The translations under genes and the position numbers were made by a program. Shown here piece after piece: positions 36,263-45,913 of a DNA stretch of 64,000 nt (positions are counted from its first letter, which is position 1; each line of letters starts with the position of its first letter). Below the pieces are notes generated by a model. That model was not told where the DNA came from. It saw only the letters and a program-made list of their open reading frames with translations, and made no database searches. The stretch is from Pseudomonas sp. TH31 (GTDB taxonomy: Bacteria; Pseudomonadota; Gammaproteobacteria; Pseudomonadales; Pseudomonadaceae), in the NCBI RefSeq assembly GCF_016650815.1, contig NZ_JAEKEZ010000029.1:868001-932000 (forward strand), in the 5' to 3' direction.

Positions 36263-37120
36263 ATGCGTTTGATCATTGTCAGTGGCCGTTCCGGCTCAGG
36301 TAAAAGCACTGCACTCGATGTCCTTGAGGACAACGGCTACTACTGCATCGACAACCTGCCGGCCGGCCTGCTGCCGGAGCTGGCTGAACGCGCACTGATT
36401 CATACAGAACTGGCCCAGCCGCTGGTCGCCGTGTCCATCGACGCCCGCAACCTGCCCAGCCACCTGACGCGTTTTCCCGAACTACTTGAAGAAGTTCGCA
36501 GCCGGCATATCCAGTGCGATGTGCTGTATCTGGACGCCGATGAAGAAACCCTGCTCAAGCGTTTCTCGGAAACCCGCCGCCGTCACCCGCTGAGCAGCGC
36601 CAACCGCTCATTGGCCGAGGCGATAGAAGACGAAACCCAATTGCTGGGGCCGATTGCAGACCTGGCCGACCTCAAGGTCAACACCACCAACCTGAACCTG
36701 TACCAACTGCGCGACACCATCAAGCTGCGGCTGTTGAATCAGCCTGAGCCCGGCACGGCGTTCCTGGTGGAGTCTTTCGGGTTCAAGCGTGGCATGCCAG
36801 TAGATGCCGACGTGGTGTTCGATGTGCGTTGCCTGCCCAATCCTTATTGGAAACCGGAGCTGCGCGCTCAGTCCGGGCTCGATCAACCGGTGGCCGAATA
36901 CCTGGCAGCGCAGCCGGACGTCGAAGAAATGTTCCAGGACATTTATAGTTATCTCTTCAAGTGGCTTCCGCGTTTTGCTGCCAGCAACCGCGCTTACGTC
37001 ACCATCGCCATTGGCTGTACCGGCGGTCATCACCGCTCCGTCTACCTGACCGAGCGTCTGGGCCAGGCCCTGCAACAATCCCTGAAGAACGTCCAGGTTC
37101 GCCACCGCGACCTCAGCTAA
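36263..37120 (+). CDS. rapZ: RNase adapter protein RapZ (P-loop protein)
   Basis: 285 residues. Walker A is GRSGSGKSTALDVLED (about 7-22) and Walker-B-like VLYLDADEETLLKRFSETRRRHPL (read as two blocks) follows near 90-115. The C-terminal domain includes IAIGCTGGHHRSVYLTERL (about 251-269), which binds GlcN6P and the RNA in E. coli. RapZ steers RNase E degradation of the GlmZ sRNA in enterobacteria; pseudomonad targets are less clear. Located between ptsN and ptsO. Confidence 0.95.
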   Translation: MRLIIVSGRSGSGKSTALDVLEDNGYYCIDNLPAGLLPELAERALIHTELAQPLVAVSIDARNLPSHLTRFPELLEEVRSRHIQCDVLYLDADEETLLKRFSETRRRHPLSSANRSLAEAIEDETQLLGPIADLADLKVNTTNLNLYQLRDTIKLRLLNQPEPGTAFLVESFGFKRGMPVDADVVFDVRCLPNPYWKPELRAQSGLDQPVAEYLAAQPDVEEMFQDIYSYLFKWLPRFAASNRAYVTIAIGCTGGHHRSVYLTERLGQALQQSLKNVQVRHRDLS

Positions 37121-37135
37121 AGGATTCACAACGCG

Positions 37136-37411
37136 ATGCCTGCTCTGGAAATTGAAATCATCAACAAACTGGGCCTGCATGCCCGTGCTTCAGCGAAATT
37201 CGTTGGCGTTGCCGGTGAATTCAAGGATTGCTCGATCAGAGTAGGGCGCACGCCGGAATCCACAGTCGACGGTAAAAGCATCATGGCCATGATGATGTTG
37301 GCGGCTGGCAAGGGCACCAGGATCCACCTGAGCACTGAAGGCGAACAGGCTGAGGAGGCGCTGCAGGCATTGGTGGCACTGATCAACGACTACTTCGGCG
37401 AAGGCGAGTAA
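37136..37411 (+). CDS. ptsO: Nitrogen PTS phosphocarrier NPr
   Basis: This 91-residue HPr-like protein carries the active histidine His15 in NKLGLHARASAKFV. It passes phosphate from PtsP to PtsN. The site corresponding to HPr Ser46 is within VDGKSIMAMMML. Last gene of the rpoN cluster; a repeat follows at once. Confidence 0.95.
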   Translation: MPALEIEIINKLGLHARASAKFVGVAGEFKDCSIRVGRTPESTVDGKSIMAMMMLAAGKGTRIHLSTEGEQAEEALQALVALINDYFGEGE

Positions 37412-37415
37412 AAAT

Positions 37416-37502
37416 CAAGATCAAAAGATCGCAGCCTTCGGCAGCTCCTACAGGGGAACGCGATCCATGTAGGAGCTGCCGAAGGCTGCGATCTTTTGAT
37501 TT
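37416..37502. repeat. REPIN-type inverted repeat, family A, copy 6
   Basis: TCAAAAGATCGCAGCCTTCGG and its mirror ending GGCTGCGATCTTTTGATTTT. It lies between the convergent ptsO and ZIP genes and overlaps the end of the ZIP stop region. Confidence 0.85.
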
Positions 37503-38396
37503 TCAGGCGAGCGCCGTATCCATCACCATCATCAAACAAAACCCCATCAGCAACCCCAGACTCGCCAGTTTGTCGTGACCATTACGCCGCGACTCAGGGA
37601 TGATTTCATGGGTCACCACCAGCAGCATCGCCCCGGCCGCCAGCGCCAAACCCAATGGCAACAACAATTCAGCCAGGCTCACCAACCAAGCACACAACAG
37701 TGCGAAGACCGGCTCTACCAGCCCTGACCCAGCACCGATCAGGAACGCCTTGATCCGCGACATCCCGGCCCCGGCCAACACCAATGCGATCACCAGGCCC
37801 TCGGGCACATCCTGCAAGGCAATGCCCATGGCCAGGCTGTCGGCGTCGGGCATACCACCGCCAGCCGACACCCCGACCGCCATGCCCTCGGGAATGTTGT
37901 GGGCGATGATGGCGAACACAAAAAGCCAGATCCGCGCAGGGATCACCGGCCGTTCCAAGGTGCCAGCCAGCATTTGCGGACAGGCCCCGGAAACCTTGCG
38001 ATCCACCAGAAACAACCCGAACGCGCCGAGCATGATACCGAAGCTGATCAGACCACTGGCCGCCCAAGGCGTCAGCCCCAGGCTTTCGGCCGCAGAGATA
38101 CCCGGGACGATCAGCGAGAACGCGGTCGCCGCGAGCATCACCCCGGCACCGAAACCGAGCAGGGTATCGCTGAGCGTCTGTGGCATGCGCCGAATCACCA
38201 GCACCGGCACCGCCCCCAGCGCGGTGCCCAAGGCGCAGATCGCCCCTCCTTGCAGGGCACGCGACAGCTTCGGTTCCAGGTCCAGCCATGCCAATCCCTG
38301 GGCTGCCAGCAACGTCATACCCGCCAGCAGTAACAACGATCCCAGCGCGTAACGAAACATTCGTCCGCTGCCGATCGCCAGTATTTCAGTGCCCAT
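37503..38396 (-). CDS. ZIP family metal transporter
   Basis: 297 residues with about eight hydrophobic segments. The metal-binding HNIPEGMAVG lies in the fourth transmembrane segment (near 165-174) and DVPEGLVIAL plus HEIIPESRR in later ones. ZIP proteins move Zn, Fe or Mn into the cytoplasm. The orthologue in P. aeruginosa sits beside the fagA-fumC-sodM operon, as here, suggesting a role in manganese or zinc supply; that is inference. Start at 38396 puts the first helix near the N-terminus. Confidence 0.88.
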   Translation of the reverse strand: MGTEILAIGSGRMFRYALGSLLLLAGMTLLAAQGLAWLDLEPKLSRALQGGAICALGTALGAVPVLVIRRMPQTLSDTLLGFGAGVMLAATAFSLIVPGISAAESLGLTPWAASGLISFGIMLGAFGLFLVDRKVSGACPQMLAGTLERPVIPARIWLFVFAIIAHNIPEGMAVGVSAGGGMPDADSLAMGIALQDVPEGLVIALVLAGAGMSRIKAFLIGAGSGLVEPVFALLCAWLVSLAELLLPLGLALAAGAMLLVVTHEIIPESRRNGHDKLASLGLLMGFCLMMVMDTALA

Positions 38397-38426
38397 AATC
38401 GGCCTTGGATTCTTGTTATCGATGAC

Positions 38427-39038
38427 TTAAACCAGCGCAGCCTGATAGCGTGCTGCGACTTCGGGCCAATTGATCACGTTGTAGAACGCGTTGATGTATT
38501 CCGGACGACGGTTCTGATAGCGCAGGTAATAAGCGTGCTCCCAGACATCGAGACCGAGGATGGGCGTGTTGCCATTCATCAACGGGCTGTCCTGGTTGCC
38601 ACTGCTTTCCACGACCAGGGTCTTTTGCGGCGTGACGCTCAACCATGCCCAGCCACTGCCGAAACGCGTCAGTGCGGCTTTGGTGAACGCCTCTTTGAAA
38701 CTGTCGAGACCGCCCAGCTGTTCATCGATGGCCTTGGCCAACAGACCGTCAGGCGCGCCGCCGGCGTTGGGCGCCATGACTTCCCAGAACAGCGAATGGT
38801 TGGCATGGCCGCCGCCCTGATTGATCACCGCGGTGCGAAGCTTTTCCGGGAGTTGCTGGACGCTGGCCACCAGTTTTTCCACCGACCATTCGGCAAACTC
38901 TGTGCCTTCGACGGCCGCGTTGAGGTTGTTGATGTAGGTCTGGTGGTGCTTGGTGTAGTGGATTTCCATGGTCTGCGCATCGAGGTGCGGTTCCAGGGCA
39001 TCGTAGGCGTAGGGCAAGGCAGGCAAGGTAAAAGCCAT
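38427..39038 (-). CDS. sodA: Superoxide dismutase (Mn type)
   Basis: 203 residues, start MAFTLPALPYAYDALEPHLD at 39038 (an upstream TTG would add two). Metal ligands are His27, His81 (GGGHANHSLFW), Asp164 and His168 (LDVWEHAYYL). The GNQDSPL motif with Gln149 marks a manganese enzyme rather than iron. It removes superoxide in the cytoplasm and is the last gene of the fagA-fumC-orfX-sodA cluster, which in P. aeruginosa is induced by iron lack through Fur (there called sodM). Confidence 0.95.
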   Translation of the reverse strand: MAFTLPALPYAYDALEPHLDAQTMEIHYTKHHQTYINNLNAAVEGTEFAEWSVEKLVASVQQLPEKLRTAVINQGGGHANHSLFWEVMAPNAGGAPDGLLAKAIDEQLGGLDSFKEAFTKAALTRFGSGWAWLSVTPQKTLVVESSGNQDSPLMNGNTPILGLDVWEHAYYLRYQNRRPEYINAFYNVINWPEVAARYQAALV

Positions 39039-39040
39039 GT

Positions 39041-39481
39041 TCAATGGACTCCATGTTGATGAGAGGCCGGCGGATGCCGGGGCGATGCAGCATCCATGTG
39101 CAACAGCCGATGAGTACGTGGGTATTCACCGTATTCACTGATGAAATTCAGCAGTTCGACATAGGTTTTGCTGCTCTGGCGCAGCGCCGCCTCGCGCAGC
39201 GCCGGAGCCAGTCGCGTGTCCTGCAGGGTCTGCAACAACCGTTGATGGATGGCGCACAGGTACTCGGCGCTTTCCTCCGGCTGATTCAGGCGCAGGTGCA
39301 GGTCCGCGAGGTTATGGTGGGAAATCACGCAAGCAGCCACCGCTTCGTCGGCATCCGCCCAGCGCCCGAACAACACCTGGGCCAGCGCCAGTGCCTGCAA
39401 GTAAGCCTCGCGGGCATCGACGAATTCGCCCCGCATGAAACAGCGATTAGCCCTTTCGATCGTGCGTTTCCAGTGCTCCAT
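39041..39481 (-). CDS. Conserved hypothetical OrfX of the fumC-sodA cluster (TPR-like)
   Basis: This 146-residue protein matches by position and character the OrfX gene between fumC and sodM in P. aeruginosa. It is almost all helical with TPR-like hints (ERANRCFMRGEFVDAREAYL, AACVISHHNLADLHLRLNQP). Residues after about 128 are a His/Pro-rich tail (RHPPASHQHGVH). No enzyme motif. It may bind Mn or assist SodA or FumC, but there is no direct evidence. Two bases separate it from sodA. Confidence 0.83.
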   Translation of the reverse strand: MEHWKRTIERANRCFMRGEFVDAREAYLQALALAQVLFGRWADADEAVAACVISHHNLADLHLRLNQPEESAEYLCAIHQRLLQTLQDTRLAPALREAALRQSSKTYVELLNFISEYGEYPRTHRLLHMDAASPRHPPASHQHGVH

Positions 39482-39508
39482 GGTGAGCCTCCAAAGCGGT
39501 AGCGGTGA

Positions 39509-40884
39509 TTACACGCCGCCTGCGGTGAGTTTTTCTGGATCAAGCAAAACCTCAAGCTGGCTGCGTGTCAGGTCGGTGTGTTCCAGGGCGACATCAATCA
39601 CCGGGCGACCCTGCTGATAAGCCTGCTTGGCGATCTCAGCGGCTTTTTGGTAACCAATGATCGGGTTGAGTGCGGTAACCAGAATCGGGTTGCGCGACAG
39701 CGTTTCCTTGAGCCGGGCCTCGTTGACCTTGAAGCTGGCGATGGCCTTGTCACCCAGCAGACGGCTGGCGTTGGCCAGCAACTCGATACTGCTCAGCAGG
39801 TTCTGGGCGATGATCGGCAGCATCACGTTCAATTCGAAGTTGCCCGACTGGCCGGCGATGGTGATCACCGTGTCGTTTCCGATCACCTGCGCGGCAACCA
39901 TCGCGGTGGCTTCCGGGATCACCGGGTTGACCTTGCCCGGCATGATCGAGGAGCCAGGCTGCAAGGCTTCGAGTTCGATTTCGCCGAGGCCGGCCAACGG
40001 GCCGGAGTTCATCCAGCGCAGGTCGTTGGCGATTTTCATCAGCGACACGGCGGTGGCCTTGAGCTGACCGGAGACCGCGACCGCCGTGTCCTGGGAGCCG
40101 ATCAGCGCGAACAGATCCTTGCCCGGCTTGAATTGCACCTGAGTCAGTTTGCTCAACTGCTGACTGAATCGCACCGCGAACTCCGGATGCGCGTTGATAC
40201 CGGTGCCCACCGCGGTGCCGCCCTGAGCCAGGGATTGCAGGCTCGGCAGCAAGTCTTGCAGGTGGCCGATATTGGCCTTGAGCTGTTGCGCCCAACCGTT
40301 GAGCACCTGGCTCATGCGCACCGGCATCGCGTCCATCAGGTGTGTACGACCGGTTTTGACGTGGTGATGAACCTGTTCGGCCTTGCGCTCGATCACCTGC
40401 ACCAGATGCACCAGCGCCGGCAACAATTGCTCATGCAGCGCCAGTGCGGCGCTGACGTGGAGGGTCGTCGGGATAATGTCGTTGCTGCTTTGGCCACAGT
40501 TGACGTGATCATTGGGGTTCACCGGCTCGCCGAGCAGTCGGCTGGCCAGGGTGGCAATCACTTCGTTGGCATTCATGTTGGAGCTGGTGCCAGAGCCGGT
40601 CTGGAAAATATCCACCGGGAAGTGCTGCATGAAGTCGCCTTCAAGCAGCCCTTGCGCCGCGTCGACGATGGCTTTGCCCTGGGATTCGCTGATTTGCTTG
40701 AGCTCGACGTTGGCCCGGCGGCAGCGGCCTTGGCCAGGATCAATGCACGGATGAACTGCACCGGCATCGTCTTGCCGCTGATCGGGAAGTTATCCACTGC
40801 TCGCTGGGTTTGCGCGCCATAGAGGGCGTCTTCCGGGACTTGAAGCTCGCCCATGCTGTCACGTTCGATACGCGTGTTACTCAT
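39509..40884 (-). CDS. fumC: Fumarate hydratase class II (iron-independent), frameshifted at 40714-40718
   Basis: FumC interconverts fumarate and malate without an iron-sulfur cluster, useful when iron is scarce. The N-terminal frame (MSNTRIERDSMGELQVPED) runs to LILAKAAAA; adding one base to make CCCGGG restores RANVELKQISESQGKA and the rest. Family motifs: SGTSSNMNANEV, GRTHLMDAMPVRM, and the lyase signature GSSIMPGKVNP. Full length is 458 residues, the usual size. In P. aeruginosa the orthologous fumC1 is Fur-repressed with sodM. Confidence 0.95.
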
Positions 40885-41272
40885 CGGGAAATCCTTGCAC
40901 CAGTTCTAGGAGGGGAATCGAGGGCTGCAACTCGCAGGCCGCCAGTTGCCAGGTGTAGCTTTGCCAGCGCTTGAGGCGGCACTTACACAAGGAGAGGCGT
41001 TCCAGCTCGCGCAAGGGGCGCCAGGCCTGGTCGAGGCAGAAGGTGCGCCAGTGCCACGGCAGTGCGACATCGGCGGCGGTGTCGAGCAACAAACGGAAGG
41101 AGGTTTCAGCGATGGTCCAGGGAGACGTTGCCGTGCAACAGGCCAGATACCGGCCTTCGGCCAGGTAATGGTCGATCAGGCGAGGCTCATCGGGATCCAT
41201 CGCGCAACGGATCTGACGACTCATCCAGCGCCAGCTTTCGAGGTAAGGCTGCTCATGCAAGGCAGGACTCAT
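40877..41272 (-). CDS. fagA: FagA, Fur-associated protein
   Basis: This 131-residue protein corresponds by position and features to FagA, first gene of the fagA-fumC-orfX-sodM operon of P. aeruginosa. It contains Cys residues (QIRCAMDPDEPRLIDHYL, RYLACCTA, LCKCRLKRW) and is rich in Trp. No known domain. Its stop overlaps the fumC start by eight bases. A Fur-box-like sequence lies just upstream, so iron starvation should switch on the operon. Function unknown. Confidence 0.85.
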   Translation of the reverse strand: MSPALHEQPYLESWRWMSRQIRCAMDPDEPRLIDHYLAEGRYLACCTATSPWTIAETSFRLLLDTAADVALPWHWRTFCLDQAWRPLRELERLSLCKCRLKRWQSYTWQLAACELQPSIPLLELVQGFPDE

Positions 41273-41287
41273 GATCCGGGCTCATTC

Positions 41288-41323
41288 GATAATGAGATTT
41301 ATTATTATATGATAATGATAACC
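41288..41323. promoter_or_regulatory. Fur box region upstream of fagA
   Basis: GATAATGAGATTTATTATT and ATGATAATGATAACC give repeated, staggered matches to the Fur consensus GATAATGATAATCATTATC, 16-50 bases before the fagA ATG. The AT-rich character stands out against the flanks. Fur with iron would repress fagA-fumC-orfX-sodA. Confidence 0.8.
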
Positions 41324-41342
41324 AAGACAACCCCGGACACAC

Positions 41343-41420
41343 AGATCAAAAGATCGCAGCCTTCGGCAGCTCCTACCCTGCTCTCGTAGGAGCTGCCGAA
41401 GGCTGCGATCTTTTGATCTT
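41343..41420. repeat. REPIN-type inverted repeat, family A, copy 7
   Basis: GATCAAAAGATCGCAGCC...CTCCTAC and CGTAGGAGCTGCCGAAGGC with a short 10-base loop. Lies between the Fur box and the pmbA terminator. Confidence 0.85.
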
Positions 41421-41451
41421 AAAAAAAAGCGCCACCCGATTGGGTGGCGCG
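41421..41451 (-). terminator. Terminator of pmbA
   Basis: GCGCCACCC-GATT-GGGTGGCGC is a perfect 9-bp hairpin. On the minus strand it is followed by eight Ts. It sits 22 bases beyond the pmbA stop. Confidence 0.92.
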
Positions 41452-41472
41452 CCTTTTGTGTAACGGTAGGGC

Positions 41473-42819
41473 TTAGCTACCCGCCACCGTCATCCGCTCA
41501 ATCAACACCGAACCCGTGCGAATGTTGCTGCGCAGTTCCAGATCATTCCCCACTGCGACAATCTGCTTGAACATGTCGCGCATGTTGCCGGCGATGGTCA
41601 CTTCCTGGACCGCGAACTGGATTTCACCGTTCTCGACCCAGAAACCTGCCGCGCCACGGGAATAATCGCCAGTGACCATGTTCAAGCCGTGGCCCATCAG
41701 CTCGGTGACCAGCAAACCACGCCCCATGCGACGCAACAGGGCGGCCTGATCCTCATCGCCATGGGTCACGAACAGGTTGTGTACGCCGCCCGCGTTGGCA
41801 GTGCTCGGCATGCCCAGCTTGCGTCCGGAATAGGTGCCGAGGATGTACGACACCAACACACCGTTCTCGACGAACGGTTTGGCATAGGTCGCCAAGCCAT
41901 CGCCATCGAACGCCGAACTGCCCATCGCGCGCATCAAGTGCGGACGCTCATCAAGGGTCAGCCATTCCGGGAACAGTTTCTGCCCCAGCGTGCCTTCCAG
42001 GAACGATGACTTGCGATACAGACTGCCGCCAGACACCGCCGACAGGAAGCTGCCGAACAACCCACCGGCCAACTCGGCCGAAAACAGCACCGGCACTTCG
42101 CAAGTCGGCACCGGACGCGCGCCCAAACGGCTCGCCGCCCGTTGCGCGGCACGTTGGCCGATGCTTACCGGGTCGGCCAGCAAGTTACCCTGCCGGCTCA
42201 CGTCGTACCAGTAATCGCGCTGCATCTGGCCTTCGGCCTCGGCGATCATCACGCAGCTCAGGCTGTGGCGAGTAGACGCGTAACCGCCGATAAAGCCGTG
42301 GCTGTTGCCGTAGACGCGGCAGCCCTGGTGAGTGCTGAGGGTGGTGCCGTCGGCGTTCTTGATCCGACTGTCGGTGGCAAACGCCGCCGCTTCACAGGTC
42401 AGGGCCATCTCGATGGCTTGCTCAGGGGTGATGTCCCATTGGTGGAACAGGTCGAAATCGTGCAGATCCCTGGCCATCAGCGCTGCATCGGCCAGGCCCG
42501 AGGCTTCGTCTTCCGAGGTGTGCCTGGCGATGGCCAGTGCGGCAGCGACGGTTTCGCGAATCGCTTCCGGACCGCTGGCCGATGTGCTGGCCGAGCCTTT
42601 GCGCTGGCCAACGTACAAGGTGATGCCAAAGCCCTGGTCGCGGTTGAATTCGACGGTTTCGACTTCCCGCTGACGCACCGATGTCGACAGGCCCTGCTCC
42701 AGCGATACCGCGACTTCACAGGCGCTGGCGCCCTGGCGCCTGGCTTCAGCAATGATCTGCTCGACTTGCTCTTGCAGTGCCGGCAACGCTTGTGGGCCGA
42801 CGCTTTCAACTGCACTCAT
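41473..42819 (-). CDS. pmbA: Metalloprotease PmbA/TldE
   Basis: This 448-residue protein forms a heterodimeric protease with TldD. It starts MSAVESVGPQALPALQEQ; an ATG 12 bases upstream is possible. TldD/PmbA family features: ARRQGASACEVAVSLEQGLS, DRNQGFG-like NRDQGFGITLYVGQRKGSAS, and MGHGLNMVTGDYSRGAAGFW near 402-421. PmbA lacks the HExxxH metal site, which is in TldD. The pair matures peptides such as microcins and helps degrade CcdA. tldD is nearby across darP. Confidence 0.93.
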   Translation of the reverse strand: MSAVESVGPQALPALQEQVEQIIAEARRQGASACEVAVSLEQGLSTSVRQREVETVEFNRDQGFGITLYVGQRKGSASTSASGPEAIRETVAAALAIARHTSEDEASGLADAALMARDLHDFDLFHQWDITPEQAIEMALTCEAAAFATDSRIKNADGTTLSTHQGCRVYGNSHGFIGGYASTRHSLSCVMIAEAEGQMQRDYWYDVSRQGNLLADPVSIGQRAAQRAASRLGARPVPTCEVPVLFSAELAGGLFGSFLSAVSGGSLYRKSSFLEGTLGQKLFPEWLTLDERPHLMRAMGSSAFDGDGLATYAKPFVENGVLVSYILGTYSGRKLGMPSTANAGGVHNLFVTHGDEDQAALLRRMGRGLLVTELMGHGLNMVTGDYSRGAAGFWVENGEIQFAVQEVTIAGNMRDMFKQIVAVGNDLELRSNIRTGSVLIERMTVAGS

Positions 42820-42927
42820 GCTGTTCTCCACTCAAATTCTGCTTTCGGCTAGGGCCTTCGAGCGACCGGGCCGGACAAGCGGCCCCCGACTGGTTATCAT
42901 GGCGGCGTTTCTTTGCGGACGGCCACC

Positions 42928-43452
42928 ATGGTTGATTCTTACGACGACTCCCTCGATACGGGAGAAAAAAGCAAATCCCAGGTTAAACGCGAGCTGCATG
43001 CTCTGGTTGACCTCGGCGAGCGCCTTACAACGCTCAAGCCTGACTTGCTGGCAAAACTGCCGTTGACCGACGCCATGCGCCGGGCCCTGGCCGATGCGCC
43101 CAAGCACACCGCGAATATCGCGCGTAAACGGCACCTTATGTTCATCGGCAAACTGATGCGCGACCAGGACACTGACGCCATTCTGACCTTGCTCGATCAA
43201 CTTGATGCCTCCACCCGGCAGTACAACGAACGTTTCCACGGCCTGGAACGCTGGCGCGATCGATTGATCGCAGGCGACGACGGCGTCCTGGAGAAATTCG
43301 TTGTCGATTACCCGGAGGCTGATCGTCAACAGTTACGCTCCCTGATCCGTCAGGCCCAGCACGAACTGGCGACCAACAAGCCACCGGCATCGAGCCGTAA
43401 AATCTTCAAGTACATCCGTGAGCTGGACGAGGCTCAACGCGGTCTGCGTTAA
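42928..43452 (+). CDS. darP: Ribosome-associated protein DarP (YjgA, dual-action 50S assembly factor)
   Basis: 174 residues, starting MVDSYDDSLDTGEKSKSQVK at 42928; an ATG 15 bases upstream lacks support. Highly charged and helical: QVKRELHALVDLGERLTTL, RRALADAPKHTANIARKRHL, KIFKYIRELDEAQRGL. DarP/YjgA associates with 50S precursors and promotes peptidyl-transferase-centre maturation in E. coli. It is divergent from pmbA. Confidence 0.92.
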   Translation: MVDSYDDSLDTGEKSKSQVKRELHALVDLGERLTTLKPDLLAKLPLTDAMRRALADAPKHTANIARKRHLMFIGKLMRDQDTDAILTLLDQLDASTRQYNERFHGLERWRDRLIAGDDGVLEKFVVDYPEADRQQLRSLIRQAQHELATNKPPASSRKIFKYIRELDEAQRGLR

Positions 43453-43469
43453 CGTCCAACGGCATCCCG

Positions 43470-43564
43470 TGTAGGAGCTGCCGCAGGCTGCGATCTTTTG
43501 ACTTTGATCTTTGCAAAATCAAAAGCAAGATCAAAAGATGCAGCCTGCAGCAGCTCCTACAGAG
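43470..43564. repeat. REPIN-type inverted repeat, family A, copy 8 (one arm decayed)
   Basis: TGTAGGAGCTGCCGCAGGCTG opens it; the second arm reads AGATGCAGCCTGCAGCAGC, missing the CG of GATCGCAGCC and with one change. The loop TTTTGACTTTGATCTTTGC is the same as in copy 9 at 45914. Confidence 0.85.
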
Positions 43565-43571
43565 GATATCC

Positions 43572-45013
43572 TCAAGACCCTGTGCCACCCACAGTGATCG
43601 CATCGATTTTCAGCGTTGGCTGGCCGACACCCACCGGCACCGACTGCCCATCCTTGCCACACGTCCCCACGCCGCTGTCCAGCGCCAGATCGTTACCGAC
43701 CATCGACACCTTGCTCATGGCTTCCGGCCCATTGCCGATCAACGTCGCGCCTTTGACCGGGGCGGTAATCTTGCCGTCTTCGATCAGGTACGCCTCGCTG
43801 GTGGAGAACACGAACTTGCCGCTGGTGATGTCCACCTGACCGCCGCCAAGGTTGGCGCAGTAGATGCCGCGTTTCACCGAGGCGATGATTTCTGCCGGGT
43901 CGCTTTCGCCCGCCAGCATGTAGGTGTTGGTCATCCGAGGCATCGGCAGGTGCGCGTAGGATTCGCGACGACCGTTACCGGTGCGGGCCACGCCCATCAG
44001 GCGCGCGTTGAGCTTGTCCTGCATGTAGCCTTTGAGCACGCCGTTTTCGATCAGCGTGGTGCACTCGGTCGGGGTGCCTTCGTCATCGACGCTCAACGAG
44101 CCACGACGACCCGCCAGGGTGCCGTCATCGACGATGGTGCAGAGCTTGGACGCAACCATCTCGCCCATGCGCCCGCTGTAGGCCGAACTGCCCTTGCGGT
44201 TGAAGTCGCCTTCCAGGCCGTGGCCGACGGCTTCGTGCAACAGCACGCCGGACCAGCCCGAACCCAGCACCACCGGCAACGTACCGGCCGGTGCCGGAAT
44301 CGCTTCCAGGTTCACCAGTGCCTGACGCAGCGCTTCCCGGGCATAACCCATGGCACGGTCGTCGCTGAGGAAATATCGGTAATCGGTACGACCGCCGCCA
44401 CCATGACCACCGCGCTCGCGGCGACCGTTTTGTTCAACGATCACGCTGACGTTGAAGCGCACCAGCGGCCGTACATCCGCCGCCAGGCTGCCGTCAGTGG
44501 AGGCGACAAGAATGCGCTCCCAAACACCGGCCATGCTCACGGTGACTTGCTGGATGCGTGGGTCGAGGGCGCGGGTCGCGACGTCGATGCGCTTGAGCAG
44601 TTCGACTTTTTCGGCGCGGGTCATCACTTCCAGCGGGTTGTCCGGCCCGTACAACTGGGCAACATCCTGGGTGGTGAACGCTTGCACTGTGCCGTTCTGC
44701 CCGGCGCGGGAGATCGAACGCGCGGCACGAGCCGCCGCGCCGAGTGCTTCGAGGGTGATGGCGTTGCTGTAGGCAAACCCGGTTTTCTCACCCGATTGCG
44801 CCCGCACGCCGACGCCCTGGTCGAGGTTGAAGCTGCCTTCCTTGACGATGCCGTCTTCCAGCGCCCAGGACTCGGAGATCTGGCCCTGGAAATACAGGTC
44901 GGCAGCATCGATACCCGGCCGGCCAGATCGCCGAGCACACTTTGCAGGCTCTCGATGGTCACGCCGCCGGGCGCTAACAGGTGGTCACTGACTGAGGACA
45001 ACAACTCGCTCAT
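43572..45013 (-). CDS. tldD: Metalloprotease TldD, frameshifted at 44914-44918
   Basis: TldD is the catalytic subunit of the TldD-PmbA protease, with the zinc motif HEAVGHGLEGD (HExxxH) near residue 260. The N-terminal frame MSELLSSVSDHLLAPGGVTI runs to LGDLAG and fails; one added base, making CCCGGG, gives AGPGIDAADLYFQGQISESW and joins QSGEKTGFAYSNAITLEAL. The whole product is 480 residues, the usual size. The gene lies between a REPIN and the nitrilase-family gene. Confidence 0.95.
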
Positions 45014-45031
45014 ATGCTTTACGCCTTAAAT

Positions 45032-45880
45032 TCATCGTTCTGAGGCAGGTCGCTGCGCGCCCTGCGAGAAAAAGCGCCGGTGACTGGACACCGGCATCCG
45101 CGCCCTGATGGACGCCTGTTCGCTGCTATCGCGTTCGGCCAGCAACACGGCCTCGCCTTGATCCTGTTGCGCCAGCACGCGCCCCCACGGGTCGACGATG
45201 GCGGCATGTCCATAAGTCTCTCGCGGCCCCGGATGGGTGCCACCCTGAGCGGCCGCGAGTAGGTAGCATTGGGTCTCAATAGCCCGTGCGCGAATCAGCA
45301 CATCCCAATGGGCTGCGCCAGTCACGGCGGTGAAGGCCGATGGCGCGGTGATCAGTTGCGCACCGGCAGCCCGCAATTCGCTGTAGAGCTCCGGGAAACG
45401 CAGGTCATAACACACCGTCAGGCCGACTCGGCCGACGGGTGTGTCTGCCACGACTACCCCACTGCCATAAGCATAGTCATCGGATTCGCGATAACGCCCG
45501 CGATTGTCCGCCACATCGACGTCGAACAAGTGCAACTTGTCATACCGTGCAACGGTTTCGCCCTGATCATCCACCAGCAGCGAGCAGGCATGCACTTTCG
45601 CCGTCGGCTGGTCAGCCGGCGGTAACGGCAAGGTGCCGGCTACTATCCATAACTTGAGGGCGCGGGCGGTCTGTTTCAACCACGGCAGGATCGGACCTTC
45701 GCCCAAGGCTTCGGCGCGGCCGATGTCGGCGATGTCGCGACGGCCCATGGCGGCGAAGTTTTCCGGCAGCACCGCCAGCCGAGCGCCAGCGTTCGCCGCT
45801 TGCTCAAGCAAGCGACGGGCCTGGGCCAGATTGGCCAGCACATCGCTCTGGCTGACCATTTGAATCACCGCTACAGACAT
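45032..45880 (-). CDS. Carbon-nitrogen hydrolase (Nit/omega-amidase family)
   Basis: 282 residues starting MSVAVIQMVSQSDVLANL; AAGGAA is spaced for this ATG rather than the one 6 bases upstream. The catalytic triad is Glu40 (LAVLPENF), Lys115 (YDKLHLFD) and Cys157 (VGLTVCYDLRFPELY). It belongs to the Nit1/Nit2-like branch, which repairs deaminated glutathione or hydrolyses omega-amides. It lies 18 bp upstream of tldD on the same strand, so probably in one unit with it, as in P. aeruginosa. Confidence 0.9.
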   Translation of the reverse strand: MSVAVIQMVSQSDVLANLAQARRLLEQAANAGARLAVLPENFAAMGRRDIADIGRAEALGEGPILPWLKQTARALKLWIVAGTLPLPPADQPTAKVHACSLLVDDQGETVARYDKLHLFDVDVADNRGRYRESDDYAYGSGVVVADTPVGRVGLTVCYDLRFPELYSELRAAGAQLITAPSAFTAVTGAAHWDVLIRARAIETQCYLLAAAQGGTHPGPRETYGHAAIVDPWGRVLAQQDQGEAVLLAERDSSEQASIRARMPVSSHRRFFSQGAQRPASER

Positions 45881-45913
45881 GGCCATTTCCTTATCTGGAA
45901 TCAACACATACTC

